Shown here: positions 11,730 to 23,842 of the stretch, piece by piece
Layout: every line of letters starts with the position of its first letter
How positions within the stretch are numbered: position 1 is the first letter of the stretch
From: Silene conica
Taxonomy: Eukaryota; Streptophyta; Magnoliopsida; Caryophyllales; Caryophyllaceae
Direction: 5' to 3'
Assembly: GCA_029255685.2 (NCBI GenBank)
Contig: CM055315.2
Span: 78,273,681 to 78,337,680, forward strand
DNA length: 64,000 nucleotides
The notes under the pieces: generated by a model
Told to the model about the DNA's origin: nothing
What the model saw: the letters and a program-made list of their open reading frames with translations, nothing else
Database searches by the model: none
Program-made: the position numbers and the translations under genes

Positions 11730-12224
11730 TACGGGGTGCTTATCCATTGATTCGGACCAAAGACTAGACCGGATCGAACATTACTTGGTCTGGTCCATGG
11801 TCCACCTATTTATTCTATTTTGGTTTTTCGTCCAATTTTGGTTCACCTATTTACTCTACTTCGGTCCTCAGTCCGGTCTTGGACCAACCGACTGAACCTC
11901 TGACGAGATAATGGACCGAACTTATATGAGAAATCGATTATAAGATGATGTGTAATTATGCACTTAAATCTAGTAAAAAAAACTAATGTTGCTTATTTTA
12001 ATCGTTACGGATTTCTCCAGTTCTAATTTTATATTCTAAATTATGTCAATGACTATCACATTTGGTTCATTTGGTCCGGTCCAGTCCACACCTTTTTATG
12101 GTCCAGATCGGACCAGGCCAATATTAATATGATTCGGTCCTAGGTCCGTCTTTTAACCCTTGTTTGGTTTTTGGTCCAAAGAGTTTGGTTCGGTCCAATC
12201 TGATCCCAAACTAGTGAATACCCT
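11730..12224. mobile_element. MULE-type MITE in intron 2
   Basis: The ends GGGTGCTTATCCATTGATTC (from about 11734) and, in reverse complement, AGGGTATTCACTAGTTTGGG are imperfect inverted repeats. They are flanked by a perfect 10 bp duplication TACTTATTAT (11720-11729 and 12225-12234). A 9-11 bp duplication points to the Mutator superfamily. Both arms are rich in GGTCCGGTCCA-like words. No transposase is present. Confidence 0.7.
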
Positions 12225-12448
12225 TACTTATTATCCTATCATTTATAGACTAGTATATATATATCCGTGTATAAAAGCGCGGTATATATAAAACAATATT
12301 TTTTAATGTATTATTCATATACTTTAAATTTAGATGACATTAATTTTCATAATAATAAATTAAAGAGGAATTAGTGTAGTCATAAAATGTGTATTTTAAT
12401 GAATATATTTTTACCACAAAAGTCAAAATTAATGATTTTAATTTATAA

Positions 12449-13368
12449 CTAGTTTTTGTGCCCGTGTAGATGCATGGGATCATTTTCGTATTTTAGTACT
12501 TGTTTTATTGGTTTGTTGTCATTTTGGTGAGTTCTAAAACTTTTGGCTTTAACTTTATCGGAAAAGAAACAAAGGATAGACATCTACGTATATTCCGTAT
12601 TACATGTAAAATCTCTAAATAAATGCATAATAATAATATTTTATCACTTTTCATATTGTCTTTCGTCTATTAAAGACGATAGGAATTATACAGAGAATGA
12701 AAACGCTATGTTAAAATACAATTTACTTTCATCTTAATAATCAGGCTAAAAATTAGTGTTCAATTTCTTAAATACAATGTAGTTTGATAAACCTTTTCGG
12801 CAAATACGTGTACAAAATCATCGTAACATCCTCCTTGTCATTTCAATGGATTTTCAACGTATAGGCAAAAAGATTGGTGATGTGAAATAATTTTTATATA
12901 TCATTTATTTGGATGAAAGTATTTATATAGCTTATCAATTTAATGCTTACTCATATAATATATTTATAGTCTAATTTGTACCCACTAATTGTCGCTTTAA
13001 TTTCAACAATTTATTTAGGGAAATAATAAAAGTTTTCTGGATAAAAGGGAAGGTAAAAAAGTAAGATAAAAAAATTACAAATTATAATAATGGTGACTAA
13101 CAAATATACATTAAATAAAAGATATATATTTTAAATACATATGATAGATTAATAACCAAAGTTGTGAATGGAAAATAAGAGGTCCGGTATTAATTTAATT
13201 TCTGTGTTTGCAATTAATATTTTTTTATATATTTTTTTGTACTTATCATGTATGTGACTCATAGCATTTAAAAAGAATTTTAAATGACACGTGACTTAGT
13301 GAGATACTTAGTATTATTTTTTTTATATAATATTGTAGAGGATTTACCCTTTAAAGGAATTTTATAGA
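12449..13368 (-). mobile_element. Degenerate Helitron, minus strand
   Basis: The minus-strand 3' end is CTAG (12452-12449) with flanking T. The hairpin is imperfect. The proposed 5' end is A|TCTATAAAATTCC at 13368, similar to the ends at 16171 and 35897. Part of its interior (about 12990-13230) resembles 15600-15830, so the two are relatives. Lies in intron 2 of the neprosin-type gene. Confidence 0.4.
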
Positions 13369-13554
13369 TGAAAATTATGATTTTTGTGACAGTTACATAA
13401 AAAACAAATGTGTAATTAATTTTTGTTTATATAAATTTCAACAATATATTCGAGAGAAGAATTTTTTTGTGAATGTAGACAAAAAATTATGATAATATGT
13501 AAAAGTATAACAATAGTGAGAGAAAAAGGTAAGTAGTAAAACTTTAGAAGTGGA

Positions 13555-14629
13555 CTAGTTTTACGCCCGTGCAAAAACTGCACGGGTTTAATTTTATTAA
13601 ATTGAAAAAATAAAAATTAAAAGGTGAATATATTTAATAAAAAATATAATTTTAGTATTGCAATTATATCGATGTAAAAAATAAAATGAATTTATACGCT
13701 TAACTTAGACGTAAGTAAAATAACGCATTTGTTTGACATTATAAAGTTATACAAATTCTTATATAGGACGACATTATCGGTTTAAGTTTAGGACAGATCA
13801 AATATACATATGTAGGATAAATCAGACAAAAAAAAGCATTATGCATGGCGAAAATAAAATAGTTGTTCTATAACCCATGAGAGAGTGATACTCACCCGTT
13901 TTAAATTTAAGACGGATAATAGGCAGTAAAAACATATATAGATTTTAAAATTATACTTAACTTTTAAATTCTAAGTGCATAACCATCGTAATGAACCCAA
14001 ATTATTATTAGTCCGATTCTCTAACTACCCAAAATACTCCGACCATATAATATAAACCTTATCTATTTTATGTACATTTAAGACTGAGTTACATAATTTC
14101 GTTGATTTCCAATTCTCAACAATTTTAATTTGCTGATTTCAAGTATTTGAATGAATTAATTTTTGCCAATTTATATATTATTATATTTGATATTCACTTT
14201 TTGTTTCTGTTTTATACTCTTTGTCACTCACTTTAATCATTTTATTAGCTGTATGTTAAATGGAGTATTAACAACTTCTTTAATCTTGGCATATACTATA
14301 TCTGTAAAGTCGAGGCGTCTCAATCGTATATATTATTATATTTAATCTATACCTTTAATTTATGTAAAATTAGTTAACTTATTAATGATCATTAAAAATT
14401 TGATTTTTACTATTGAAATTGAAATAGTTAGGATTTCGGAATATTTCGTATTCAATGTGTGATTATAGTGTAACTTATTTAATTATGAAAGTAGTGAGAA
14501 GATTAAATTGAGGTAATTAATTATGTAAATGAACATGGCAGACCCCACATCAATTAATTTTTTTTCTTTTCCTAATTTTCATCGACCAATCAAAATTTTC
14601 TAAAATCTATTACTTTTATAGTAAAGGGA
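13555..14629 (-). mobile_element. Non-autonomous Helitron, minus strand
   Basis: Minus strand: 5' end A|TCCCTTTACTATAAAAG at 14629; 3' hairpin CCCGTGCA / TGCACGGG followed by CGTAAAACTAG (CTAG at 13558-13555) and T. Length is 1075 bp. No reading frame of note. Its ends are among the best conserved in the window. Lies in intron 2 of the neprosin-type gene. Confidence 0.65.
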
Positions 14630-16496
14630 TTTGTAAATTTAGTAGTGGAAAATTAGCAAAACTAACGACACATTTTCTCAAATGGCATAATTATTAGATT
14701 ATAAAACATACATAATATGATTCAAAAATATTTTGTACAATTTAAGCATAGTTGTTTTATTTTCATTCATCCAATATTACAATCATAACAATACTATTAT
14801 AATTCTTCAGAACTATTAATTTTCTTGATTCATGAGAAAATAAAATATACACAAATTAAAAATAAAAATAAATATCGAAGAAAAATATACATTGCAAGTG
14901 CTAAATGAATATATTAGGTGGGGAAAAATGACTTAAAAGTATGAAAGTATTTAAAGTTCAAATAACGAATTGGAGAATGAGCATTGCATTACAACCGATA
15001 ACTATAATATTTACTCACTATACGACGCTATTAAAATGTTAGATTGACATATTTGTAGCATACTTCCTCACTTCAACCAAAATATTTGATTTATAACCTG
15101 TTTGACAAAATACAAAATAGAATTAGAATTTTTACATGGAAAACTAAACTGCGTGAAAGAGTGAAAAAACAGTGCAATACAATTTACAAAATTTGTCTAT
15201 TAATAAATAAGGGTTATAATATATAATATAACATCTCATTATATATGAGAGATTCATACTACCATTTTATATTGCACACGCCACACGCCATAGTAAAAAA
15301 ATGAAAACTTGACAAAACAAAAAAGTATTCAAACCAAAAGAAAAGTGGAAAGAAGATTTATTACCATTATTTTCCAATTCCATATAATGCTATTGATGAT
15401 ATGTAAAAATGTTAATCTCCTGAAATTTAAGTACAAACACAAAATGATAATTAAATTAGATTCCAATTCTAACTATTTATTCAAAACATAAAAAGATAAA
15501 AAGCGAAACAATTTATTTATTTATTTATACTTTACCTACCAACTTTCTAAATAAAAATAAAAAATAGGATTAGTGTCATAGTTATATAAGATCATTTTGG
15601 TAATTAATTCTTGCATTAATTTCAACAATTTATTTAGGGGAAGAAGAAAAGTTGTGAATGAAAAGTTATAAAAATTATGATAACATAACTATAAAGCATA
15701 ATAATGGTCCTTAAAAACATACCATTAAATAAAAGAAGTACATGTTAAATAGAATATCATAGATTAAGAACCAAAGTTGTGAGTGAAACTAAAAGGTTTG
15801 TATTAATTTATTTTTTGAGTTTGTAACTAATATTTTTAAAGTTTTTGTACGTGTAAACATGTGACTCGTAATATTTGGAGATGATTTTTAAATGACACGT
15901 GAGTTTAAAGTTCTTAGTCTTTTTTAATATAGTGTTGTAGCGGAGTTTATTATCGTCGTGCCATTTTTGTAGAGGTAACATCACTTTTAAAATTTGTTAT
16001 CTCGTCAAATATTTAATATGAATAATTAATTTATGTGTATATGAAAGGGGTTAGTTTAATAATATATAGATAAGTGTCACGTCACAATAATTTTTGTCAT
16101 GTCACAATTTATTTTTATCACGTCACATTAATTTAATATTTTAGTTTATCCTTATAATAAGATTTTATAGATATTAATTTTCTAAATTCAAATGTCAATT
16201 TTAATTATAAATCATGACACTTAATTGGATGTGAATTTATAGAAGACTTTATATTTTTTTTTAGCTTAATGAATATTTAATCACATATTTAATTTGATTA
16301 TTTGAACAATAATGATGTCCTTTGATTTGCTTCATCTTGTATGTTACAAAATATGACATTTTTGTAGGAAATTAGAATTTTGTTGAAGGTTATTTGCGTA
16401 ATTTTAGAAGGGTGTGACGTGGCATTACCATAAGCTAGAAAATACAAATACTTATCAATGAGACACTCTACATGCCTTTTTATGTTATTATATAGA
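14630..16496 (-). mobile_element. Helitron remnants with two 5' ends
   Basis: Two minus-strand 5' ends are visible: A|TCTATAAAATCTTATTATA at 16171 and A|TCTATATAATAACAT at 16496. Before the first lie repeated TGTCACGTCACAAT-like words (about 16073-16130). No matching CTAG 3' end was found to the left, so these are truncated or too diverged. The stretch 15600-15960 resembles 12990-13350. No gene is present. Confidence 0.4.
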
Positions 16497-17400
16497 TTTT
16501 CATAAATACTTTTAATGAATTTTGGTTATAAAACTATAATATCACTCTTAATAATTTAATGAAAGAAAGACTTGTTTCCTTATTTTAACGGAATTCTTTT
16601 GCGGGGAAAAAATTTAAAGAGTTTTTATTCTCTTAATATGAAGGCGAATTCCAATAATTCCTAATAGAATAACCGTTTTATAACACCGAACCAATAAGAA
16701 ACAAACAAAATCATTTATATATTAAGTTTTTTATTTACTTTTTTTTGCTAAATTTATACCTTTTAATGAAAATTAACATATTTAAATACGTAAGTTATCA
16801 ATTTAAAACATATTTCATATTTTTATTAAGTAAAACGGCGCCTAATTTTATTGATTTAGCCATATCTAAATATCAGGTTTATAAAAATTTTTAAATTTTA
16901 TTTGTTGCATAAACAGGCTCTAAAAAACATCCTTGAAATTCAAAGCCAAAATCAGAGCAATTTTGGGCTTGAAGAAAGTTGCCCTTTAGGGACTGTCCCA
17001 ATTTTGTATGGCATTGACGTATAAAGTATATTGGAAAGATTGGTTTTATTGAGAAGTTGCATGAATAACAATGTGATACAAGATGTCTATTTATACTAAT
17101 ACAAGATATTCACATGGGTAATCGTTTTCTTAATGTAATAAGAATATTCACAATTTGGAAATGTAGTCATAAGGAAATTCTATTATTAACAAGACTAGGA
17201 AAGAATCTTTGAAACGGTTTAGGTAATATTTTCAATACGCTCCCGCAAGACGGACGATCAAAGAGTAAGTGCAGTCTTGGACAAGATGAGTGACGATGAG
17301 CGGATGAGGTGTGAGTTAGACTAATAAGTTGGTCGGTAACGTAGTTGATAATCATAAATTCTGCCAGTAGATTTTCGTGCATAATGGGGTGCATAACTCA

Positions 17401-17760
17401 CGAGGTGGTGATCGAAACGGTGATAATATATTTGATAATAGCCAAACGAATTATAGGTGGCTAGGTTTGCCGACCTAGAGGGTTCTGGCCAGGTTTTATT
17501 GTTGAAAAGGTTGGTGACCATAAAGGTAGTTGGTTTGATGCAATTTCCAAGGTGGTGACAGCGGAAGAAGTAACTCGTAAGGTGGGTGACCGAAACGGTG
17601 GTAATATATTTGATAATAGTCAAACAAGCTGTGGGTGGCTAGTTTTGCTGGCCTAGAGGGTTCTGGCCAGGTTTTATTGTTGAAAAGGTTGGTGACCATA
17701 AAGATGATAGTTGCTTTGTTGCAATTCCCAAGGTGGTGGAAGAAGGTTTTTGATATGGCC
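17401..17760. repeat. Tandem repeat, period about 178 bp, in the TRIM interior
   Basis: Nearly two copies of a unit containing GATAATAGCCAAAC and CTAGAGGGTTCTGGCCAGG, followed by GTTGGTGACCATAAAG. The copies are about 85-90 percent alike by eye. Confidence 0.75.
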
Positions 17761-17827
17761 GGAAAAAAGTCGGATTTTGGGTGGGTACTTTAACTTCCAA
17801 CCTAAGGATCTACTCCGAGGTGTTACC

Positions 17828-18382
17828 TGTTATCACGGTAGTAGGTATTAGCGTAGAAAGTATAATAATAGAGAAAAGAAAAACAGTAAAGATCTTATCT
17901 GAGACGGAAGGTTGTGGCGTGACAAGCGTCACTGTCCTAAAGTTGATTTATGCCCCGTCTACTACACACGGCCTCAAATGGCACTCAACCCCCAGGATTA
18001 CACAACCGCTGTTTCTCTGGTGTAGGCGGAGAAACAGATGAACAAAGCCAAGTTCGTTGCCAAAGAACCTTTAGAATTATTTAGTAGACAGAAAAATATA
18101 AGTAGGAGAGAAAGTTTGCTGAGAAGAAGAAGTGATGAGTTGAGTGAGATTTGTGATTGATGAGGGAGGGTTTATATAGCAATGAGGATATGTAAGATTC
18201 ATAGTACGTAGCATTTATGGTGGGACGAATTCTGTACACATTCAATCTTGAGAAAACAAGATGACTCACCAATTCAGTGTGTAAGCATTAACACGACTGA
18301 TTGCACAAACAAATAAGAGGACGGATTAAATACTTCCTCGGTAAAGACAACAAATGCTTCTTTTGAAGCAATTATTCCAACA
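17828..18382 (-). repeat. LTR (3' LTR in element orientation)
   Basis: TG..CA-bounded direct repeat of 555 bp, paired with 21822-22376, with the polypurine tract adjoining at 18383-18393. Confidence 0.85.
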
Positions 18383-21300
18383 ATCCCCCACATTATTCAA
18401 AAGAAGAGTAAAAGAATAGAGAAATAAAAAAGGAGGAAAAAGATTTGTTTGGCAACGGAGATTTGGAATTTAGATGTTTAGTGTCTTATGGACTTGAACT
18501 AACACCCAGTGCATACAGTAACCTTAGACCGCCATTTGAGGTGGATCAAAGCCTTGAACCTTTGAATGGAGTTGGTGAAAGATCAGCTGCGCACTTACCA
18601 ATCTCAAAAACAGGGCTAATGTTCGCACCATCCATGAACTCATCATGAACGCAACATATATGGTAAGTGTTTTACTTGGACTTCCCAAGTGCTCCCCACA
18701 TGAATCCCGGTAATCTCGTGAATGCCTCTAGAGAGCCTAAAGCCTGAAACTCTCTTGGGGTTAGAGCAATAGCCCCCACATTCACATAGGTAAATTCATC
18801 AGGTCTGACTGTCTCAAACCATCCGTTAGGACTATGAATTTATTAAGAGCTATGGCTCAACCTTAAACACGCGACAGTAATTTGAAAAGAAAAAGAAATG
18901 TCATATAACAAATTTTAAAGAGGAAAGGGTGTTGACATTACATCTCGAGTTTGTTGTGACTTCGTTTGACCGCATTTGACCTTAGCTTAACTAAGTTGGG
19001 TATCAATCACAACTTACTCCTTAATTGGCTTTAATCCCATTTCCTTGTGCTGCCACACCAGCACTTCTACCATGGCCATTGGTAGGAGGATCTCAATATC
19101 CTCTTCAGATTTTATGTACGTACTATATATCACTTTGTATAAGGGATCTCAATATCCACTTATAATTCACAAACTTTGTGAACACATTATATATCCGATC
19201 AGATTATCCATCACTCTTGATAATCTGCCAAACAATCGGATGCTTCGGGTTATGATGCAAACAATTAATAGAGTTAAAATATTCTCACAACGGAATACAA
19301 CCACTTAACTATTTAGTTTTTTATCCTGCAAATTCTTCACAATATATGCATCTCCATTACATATCCAACAATATAATTATGCATCTATAACTTGTATGAT
19401 ATAGTCTTATGAAAGAAACAATTTTCCAAAGTCAAATAAATATCATAATTATTCGACGTTAAAAAAAAAAAATTGCAAAACCATTCCCAACTTTTATACC
19501 AAATAAACAGAATAATTACTCCATGTATAATCATACAGCCGTTCATAAGTTTCTTAAACTAGAAAAACAAGTTTAAGCAATCCCGATATTAGAATATTCA
19601 CATTTTAAATAGTATCTATCCCATGTAATTGCCATTATAACCACTTTAATTACTAAAACTCAATAAGTCCTCTGAGAATGTAGAGTTTGTGATAATATTA
19701 GTGAGAATAACTCATATGGTAAACAAATAATAAAGCAAAATACATCCATTTTACAAACAAAAACCAACAGATAATGTTTTTAACCACATGCATCGAACTT
19801 ACGACCCCAAATGAACAAACAAGTCCAAAACTTACGCTATTTGAAAAAATAGTCAGCGCTCAAATTTCTTAACTGGAAAAATAAGTTCAACACCATGAGA
19901 TCACAAATAAATCAATCATACAATTTTCTTTCACAACAACGCTACTAACAAGGATAATCTCCACATTATCTAAATATGTCGCAAGAAAATAAAAGGTAGG
20001 CTCAATTTATTTAGAAAAAACTCGGTCAAAAACCCCCACAGTTCGTGACCTCGAAAATAATAACTGAACATACACGTATTGACAATTTCTATGACGAGAT
20101 AATCTTAATAAAAGTTTAACACTTTCAGCTCAACTACGAAACTCAAGAAAAAAAAACATTTTTTTTTTTTGGGCTCGGTTCACAATCAGGATGGAAAAAT
20201 ACATTGACAAAAGATACACATGTCATCAAAGATCATCATTTTCATATGTATTAAGCTCATAAATCAAGATGTCAAATTATTCATTGTCAAACAACTTATC
20301 CATAACGAATTATATAAGATCCAATTTTGTATTGCTCAAACCATACAAAAGTTATTTTAACGCGCTCCATATATTTCCAAGTATATCACATATATAAGAT
20401 ATACATTAATCACAACTTAAGGATTAAGAATGGACAAAAATTTACAAAGTTTACCTATTTAATTGATAGGACATTAGTCTACATCCCACACATGTTGTCA
20501 GATTGTTCATAAAAAAAAAACATCTTTATATAATTAGTATAATGCATGAACTAATAAATGTTCATTAACAAAATACTCACACATGCCATTAGCGGAAATT
20601 TAACTGTAAAAGCATTAAAGTAAACAGTGATGACATTCACCAAATTATAAAACCATATGCTTGAATTGGCTAACAATTTTTGAGCATATGAAAAAACAAA
20701 CAGTGAGTTTCATAATTTATCCTCTTAACATGTATCTCAACTATCAGTGCAATCTAGAAAACAAATTTACTGATAACAAATTAAATATAAAGCAAGACTA
20801 TATCTCCATTTTCACACATATATAAAGTGATTCCACTAATTATCAATATTAACGGGTAAACAAGCATAAAGGCCGTATATATCCAACTTGTATATCATTA
20901 TCAAGATTTAAACGAAACTTAAAATATAAACATGGGTACAACTTACCATTTACCAAACGCCAAAACTATATTTCTCACCAAATTCTTTAAGCACACTAAT
21001 TCAAAAACAAATCTAATGCAAACAGATCTCACAAAATTATCAAAGCTAAAAAGGAAAATTACCATCTCATCAACCAAAAGAGATCAAAATATACCAATAT
21101 CAAACATTCTGGTCTACCAAAAAGCATTAAAAAATTGTACTCAATAAACATGATATAACAGAAATCAAATTGTGAAATTGGTAAACTATGACTATCCAAA
21201 ATAATAATTTTATCCTTACTATTCTCTGATGGCGAAGCAAAAACATCGATCGAGTATCTCAAATAGGAATACACGAGTACCAATTTTTATCAAACCCATT

Positions 21301-21821
21301 AACCCAGTTTTCCACTGCTATTGAATTTCAAGAGTTGGGAATCTTCAGAGGAAGAAGATGAGAATTAGGTGGAGATATTTTCCACTGCTATCAAACCCAT
21401 TAACATCAATGAAAACAAAGAAATTTCGAAACAACGAAAATACTAGCCCTATTATCACGGTACATAACCAATCACCAACATACACTCCATCACAAACTTC
21501 AGTAAAAGTTTCTTATCTACTAACAAAACAATGAAGAATAATCCTGCAAAGTATAAAAAGAATAGGCTGAAAATATGGGTGACTAAATTTGGAAACTACC
21601 ATCATTGTTTTTTACCAAGTAAATTTGGAAGGAAAAAAAAAAAATTAAATTTACAGTACAAAGGGAAGATTGATGTCAAAATATAAATTGCTATTACAAA
21701 GGCTTTTCAGTTTGGTGTTTTAAAGATAGGTATACTAACAACATCAACAGCATAAACAACACAGTCATACCAACTTCAGTTCGCTGGGACCGTAATAAAA
21801 ATAAATAAATCAACTTTAGAT
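18383..21821. other. Interior of the LARD-like element, no genes
   Basis: Only short chance frames are present. 18440-19020 is less AT-rich than the rest but has no recognisable protein domain; 19020-21821 is AT-rich. Confidence 0.6.
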
Positions 21822-22376
21822 TGTTATCACGGTAGTAGGTATTAGCGTAGAAAGTATAATAATAGAGAAAAGAAAAACAGTAAAGATTTTATCTGAGACG
21901 GAAGGTTGTGGCGTGACAAGCGTCACTGTCCTAAAGTTGATTTATGCCCCGTCTACTACACACGGCCTCAAATGGCACTCAACCCCCAGGATTACACAAC
22001 CGCTGTTTCTCTGGTGTAGGCGGAGAAACAGATGAACAAAGCCAAGTTCGTTGCCAAAGAACCTTTAGAATTATTTAGTAGACAGAAAAATATAACTAGG
22101 AGAGAAAGTTTGCTGAGAAGAAGAAGTGATGAGTTGAGTGAGATTTGTGATTGATGAGGGAGGGTTTATATAGCCATGAGGATATGTAAGATTCATAGTA
22201 CGTAGCATTTATGGTGGGACGAATTCTGTGCACATTCAATCTTGAGAAAACAAGATGACTCACCAATTCAGTGTGTAAGCATTAACACGACTGATTGCAC
22301 AAACAAATAAGAGGACGGATTAAATACTTCCTCGGTAAAGACAACAAATGCTTCTTTTGAAGCAATTATTCCAACA
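21822..22376 (-). repeat. LTR (5' LTR in element orientation)
   Basis: 555 bp direct repeat of 17828-18382, followed by the target duplication TTACC. Confidence 0.85.
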
Positions 22377-23420
22377 TTACCCTCTATCAAGATTGGTTTT
22401 TATTGAGAAATTCCATGAATAACAATGTGATACAAGATCTCTATTTATACTAATACAAGATATTTACATGGGTAATCGTTTTCTTAATGTAATAGGAATA
22501 TTCACAATAGGAAGTGTAGTCATAAGGAAATTCTATTATTAACAAAATTAGGAAAGAATCGACGGTTTAGGTAATATTTCCAATATGATGCATCAATCGA
22601 TCAAATGCCTCCTCCGTACTACCACGACGCTAAAAATCATTGTGTAAGACGATTTTATTACATTTTATTTATTAGATTTTGAATTGTCATCTAACATTAT
22701 AATTAATGTTATTTATTTGGTAACAGAATGTTGTAGTACGTACAAGACCAAATGATGCGAAGAAATTCTTCGGAACACGAGCTTTCCTATCTCTTCATAA
22801 ACCGAATCTTAACCCGGAAATGGTCTGCGGGTCGGATGAAACTTTCAAATGGGGCGGACAGCATCAAGGCGGGTTGGATGGTCAGTTAAAATACTTTCTC
22901 TTACACTACTCCTATTTTAAAGAAATACAACTCTTGATATTTAAAGATATAAACTTTGATTTATTCTATTTAAGTACTTTGTTGAATGTTATTTAGTTTT
23001 TGTAGTAACACGGTTTTTTTGGCTTGCCTTAGGTCAATCCTATCATGTTTAAGGATTCCGAAACTCATTTATATGCGAAATTTTCTGTAAGACTCATTTT
23101 TTTCATAGAAAGAAATGCTATCTATATTATATCTGGATTTTTCCATAAAAAAGGGCTCATCGAACTGAATAGAGTTGAACTAAAAGGATTTGAAATTAAA
23201 TCAAAAAAAATAATACCTTTATAATAGTTGATTCAAAAATGACTCGAACCACAATGATCTAACCAGCCCCGATTCGCTCCGAACTCACAAACCCGAAATT
23301 AACCCAAACTTGACCGATTAACTTGTTTACCAGGTCAATTTATATCCCCAAAAATAGATTTTTGATTATTTTTTTGTAAATAATTGTGTTATAGGCAGGT
23401 GGAAAAACATGCATTGACAC

Positions 23421-23842
23421 TAGAGCTGGCAAATAATGACACGACACGAAAATACGACACGAAACCGACACAAAATTAGCGGGTTTGGGTTGACGCTTAA
23501 TGACCCATTTATGTAAGTGGATTGACACGAACACGACACGATATTTAATTGAGTCAGGTTTGGGTTGAGCTATTTAAACACGAACCCGACACGAATGACC
23601 TGTTTACTAAATTAATTCTAATTTTTTATCCTCCATCACATAAATGTACTTAAACTTTCCAAATATGGACATGACACGAAAACACGACACGAACCCGACG
23701 GGTTAGGTTTAAGACTTGATGATCTATTTATCTAAGTGGGTCGACACGAACACGACACGAAATTTAATTGGGTTGGGTTTGGGTTGGAGGGTTTGTGGCA
23801 CAAACTCGAACACGACACGATCCGATCTGTTTGCCAAGTCTA
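23421..23842. mobile_element. hAT-type MITE inside exon 6 of the neprosin-type gene
   Basis: The left end TAGAGCTGGCAAAT and the right end (reverse complement TAGACTTGGCAAAC) are hAT-type inverted repeats. They are flanked by ATTGACAC (23413-23420) and ATCAACAC (23843-23850), an 8 bp duplication with two mismatches. The interior is made of CGACACGAACCCGAC-like words in tandem. The exon can be read straight across the insertion site (GKTCID before, THYPGFVHVD after), so the MITE landed in coding sequence. Confidence 0.75.

Larger units (their letters stand above)
17828..22376 (-). mobile_element. Young non-coding LTR retrotransposon (LARD-like)
   Basis: Two 555 bp LTRs (17828-18382 and 21822-22376) start with TGTTATCACG and end with ATTCCAACA. 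They are flanked by a perfect 5 bp duplication TTACC (17823-17827 and 22377-22381). The LTRs differ at only about four positions by eye, so the insertion is recent. A purine tract reading AATGTGGGGGA on the minus strand touches the left LTR, giving minus orientation and a Copia-like look. The 3.4 kb interior has no gag or pol frame. No primer-binding site was recognised. Such an element would need proteins from a relative. Confidence 0.85.
17020..22585 (-). mobile_element. TRIM-like small LTR element split by a larger one
   Basis: Two direct repeats of about 205 bp (about 17029-17237 and 22386-22585) bound an interior of about 590 bp (17238-17827). The rest of the interval is a second LTR element (17828-22376). 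A purine-rich tract reading TTGCGGGAGCG on the minus strand adjoins the left LTR, which suggests minus orientation. The likely 5 bp duplication is TGACG (17015-17019) and TGATG (22586-22590). It carries no coding capacity. It lies inside exon 3 of the neprosin-type gene: the exon can be read on both sides, GTVPILYGID before and DQMPPPYYHDAKN after. The exact left limit is uncertain by about 10 bases. Confidence 0.6.

Noticed and set aside
17029-17237. Cassandra-type TRIM with 5S rRNA sequence
   Set aside because: The LTR has no 5S-like box A or box C sequence.
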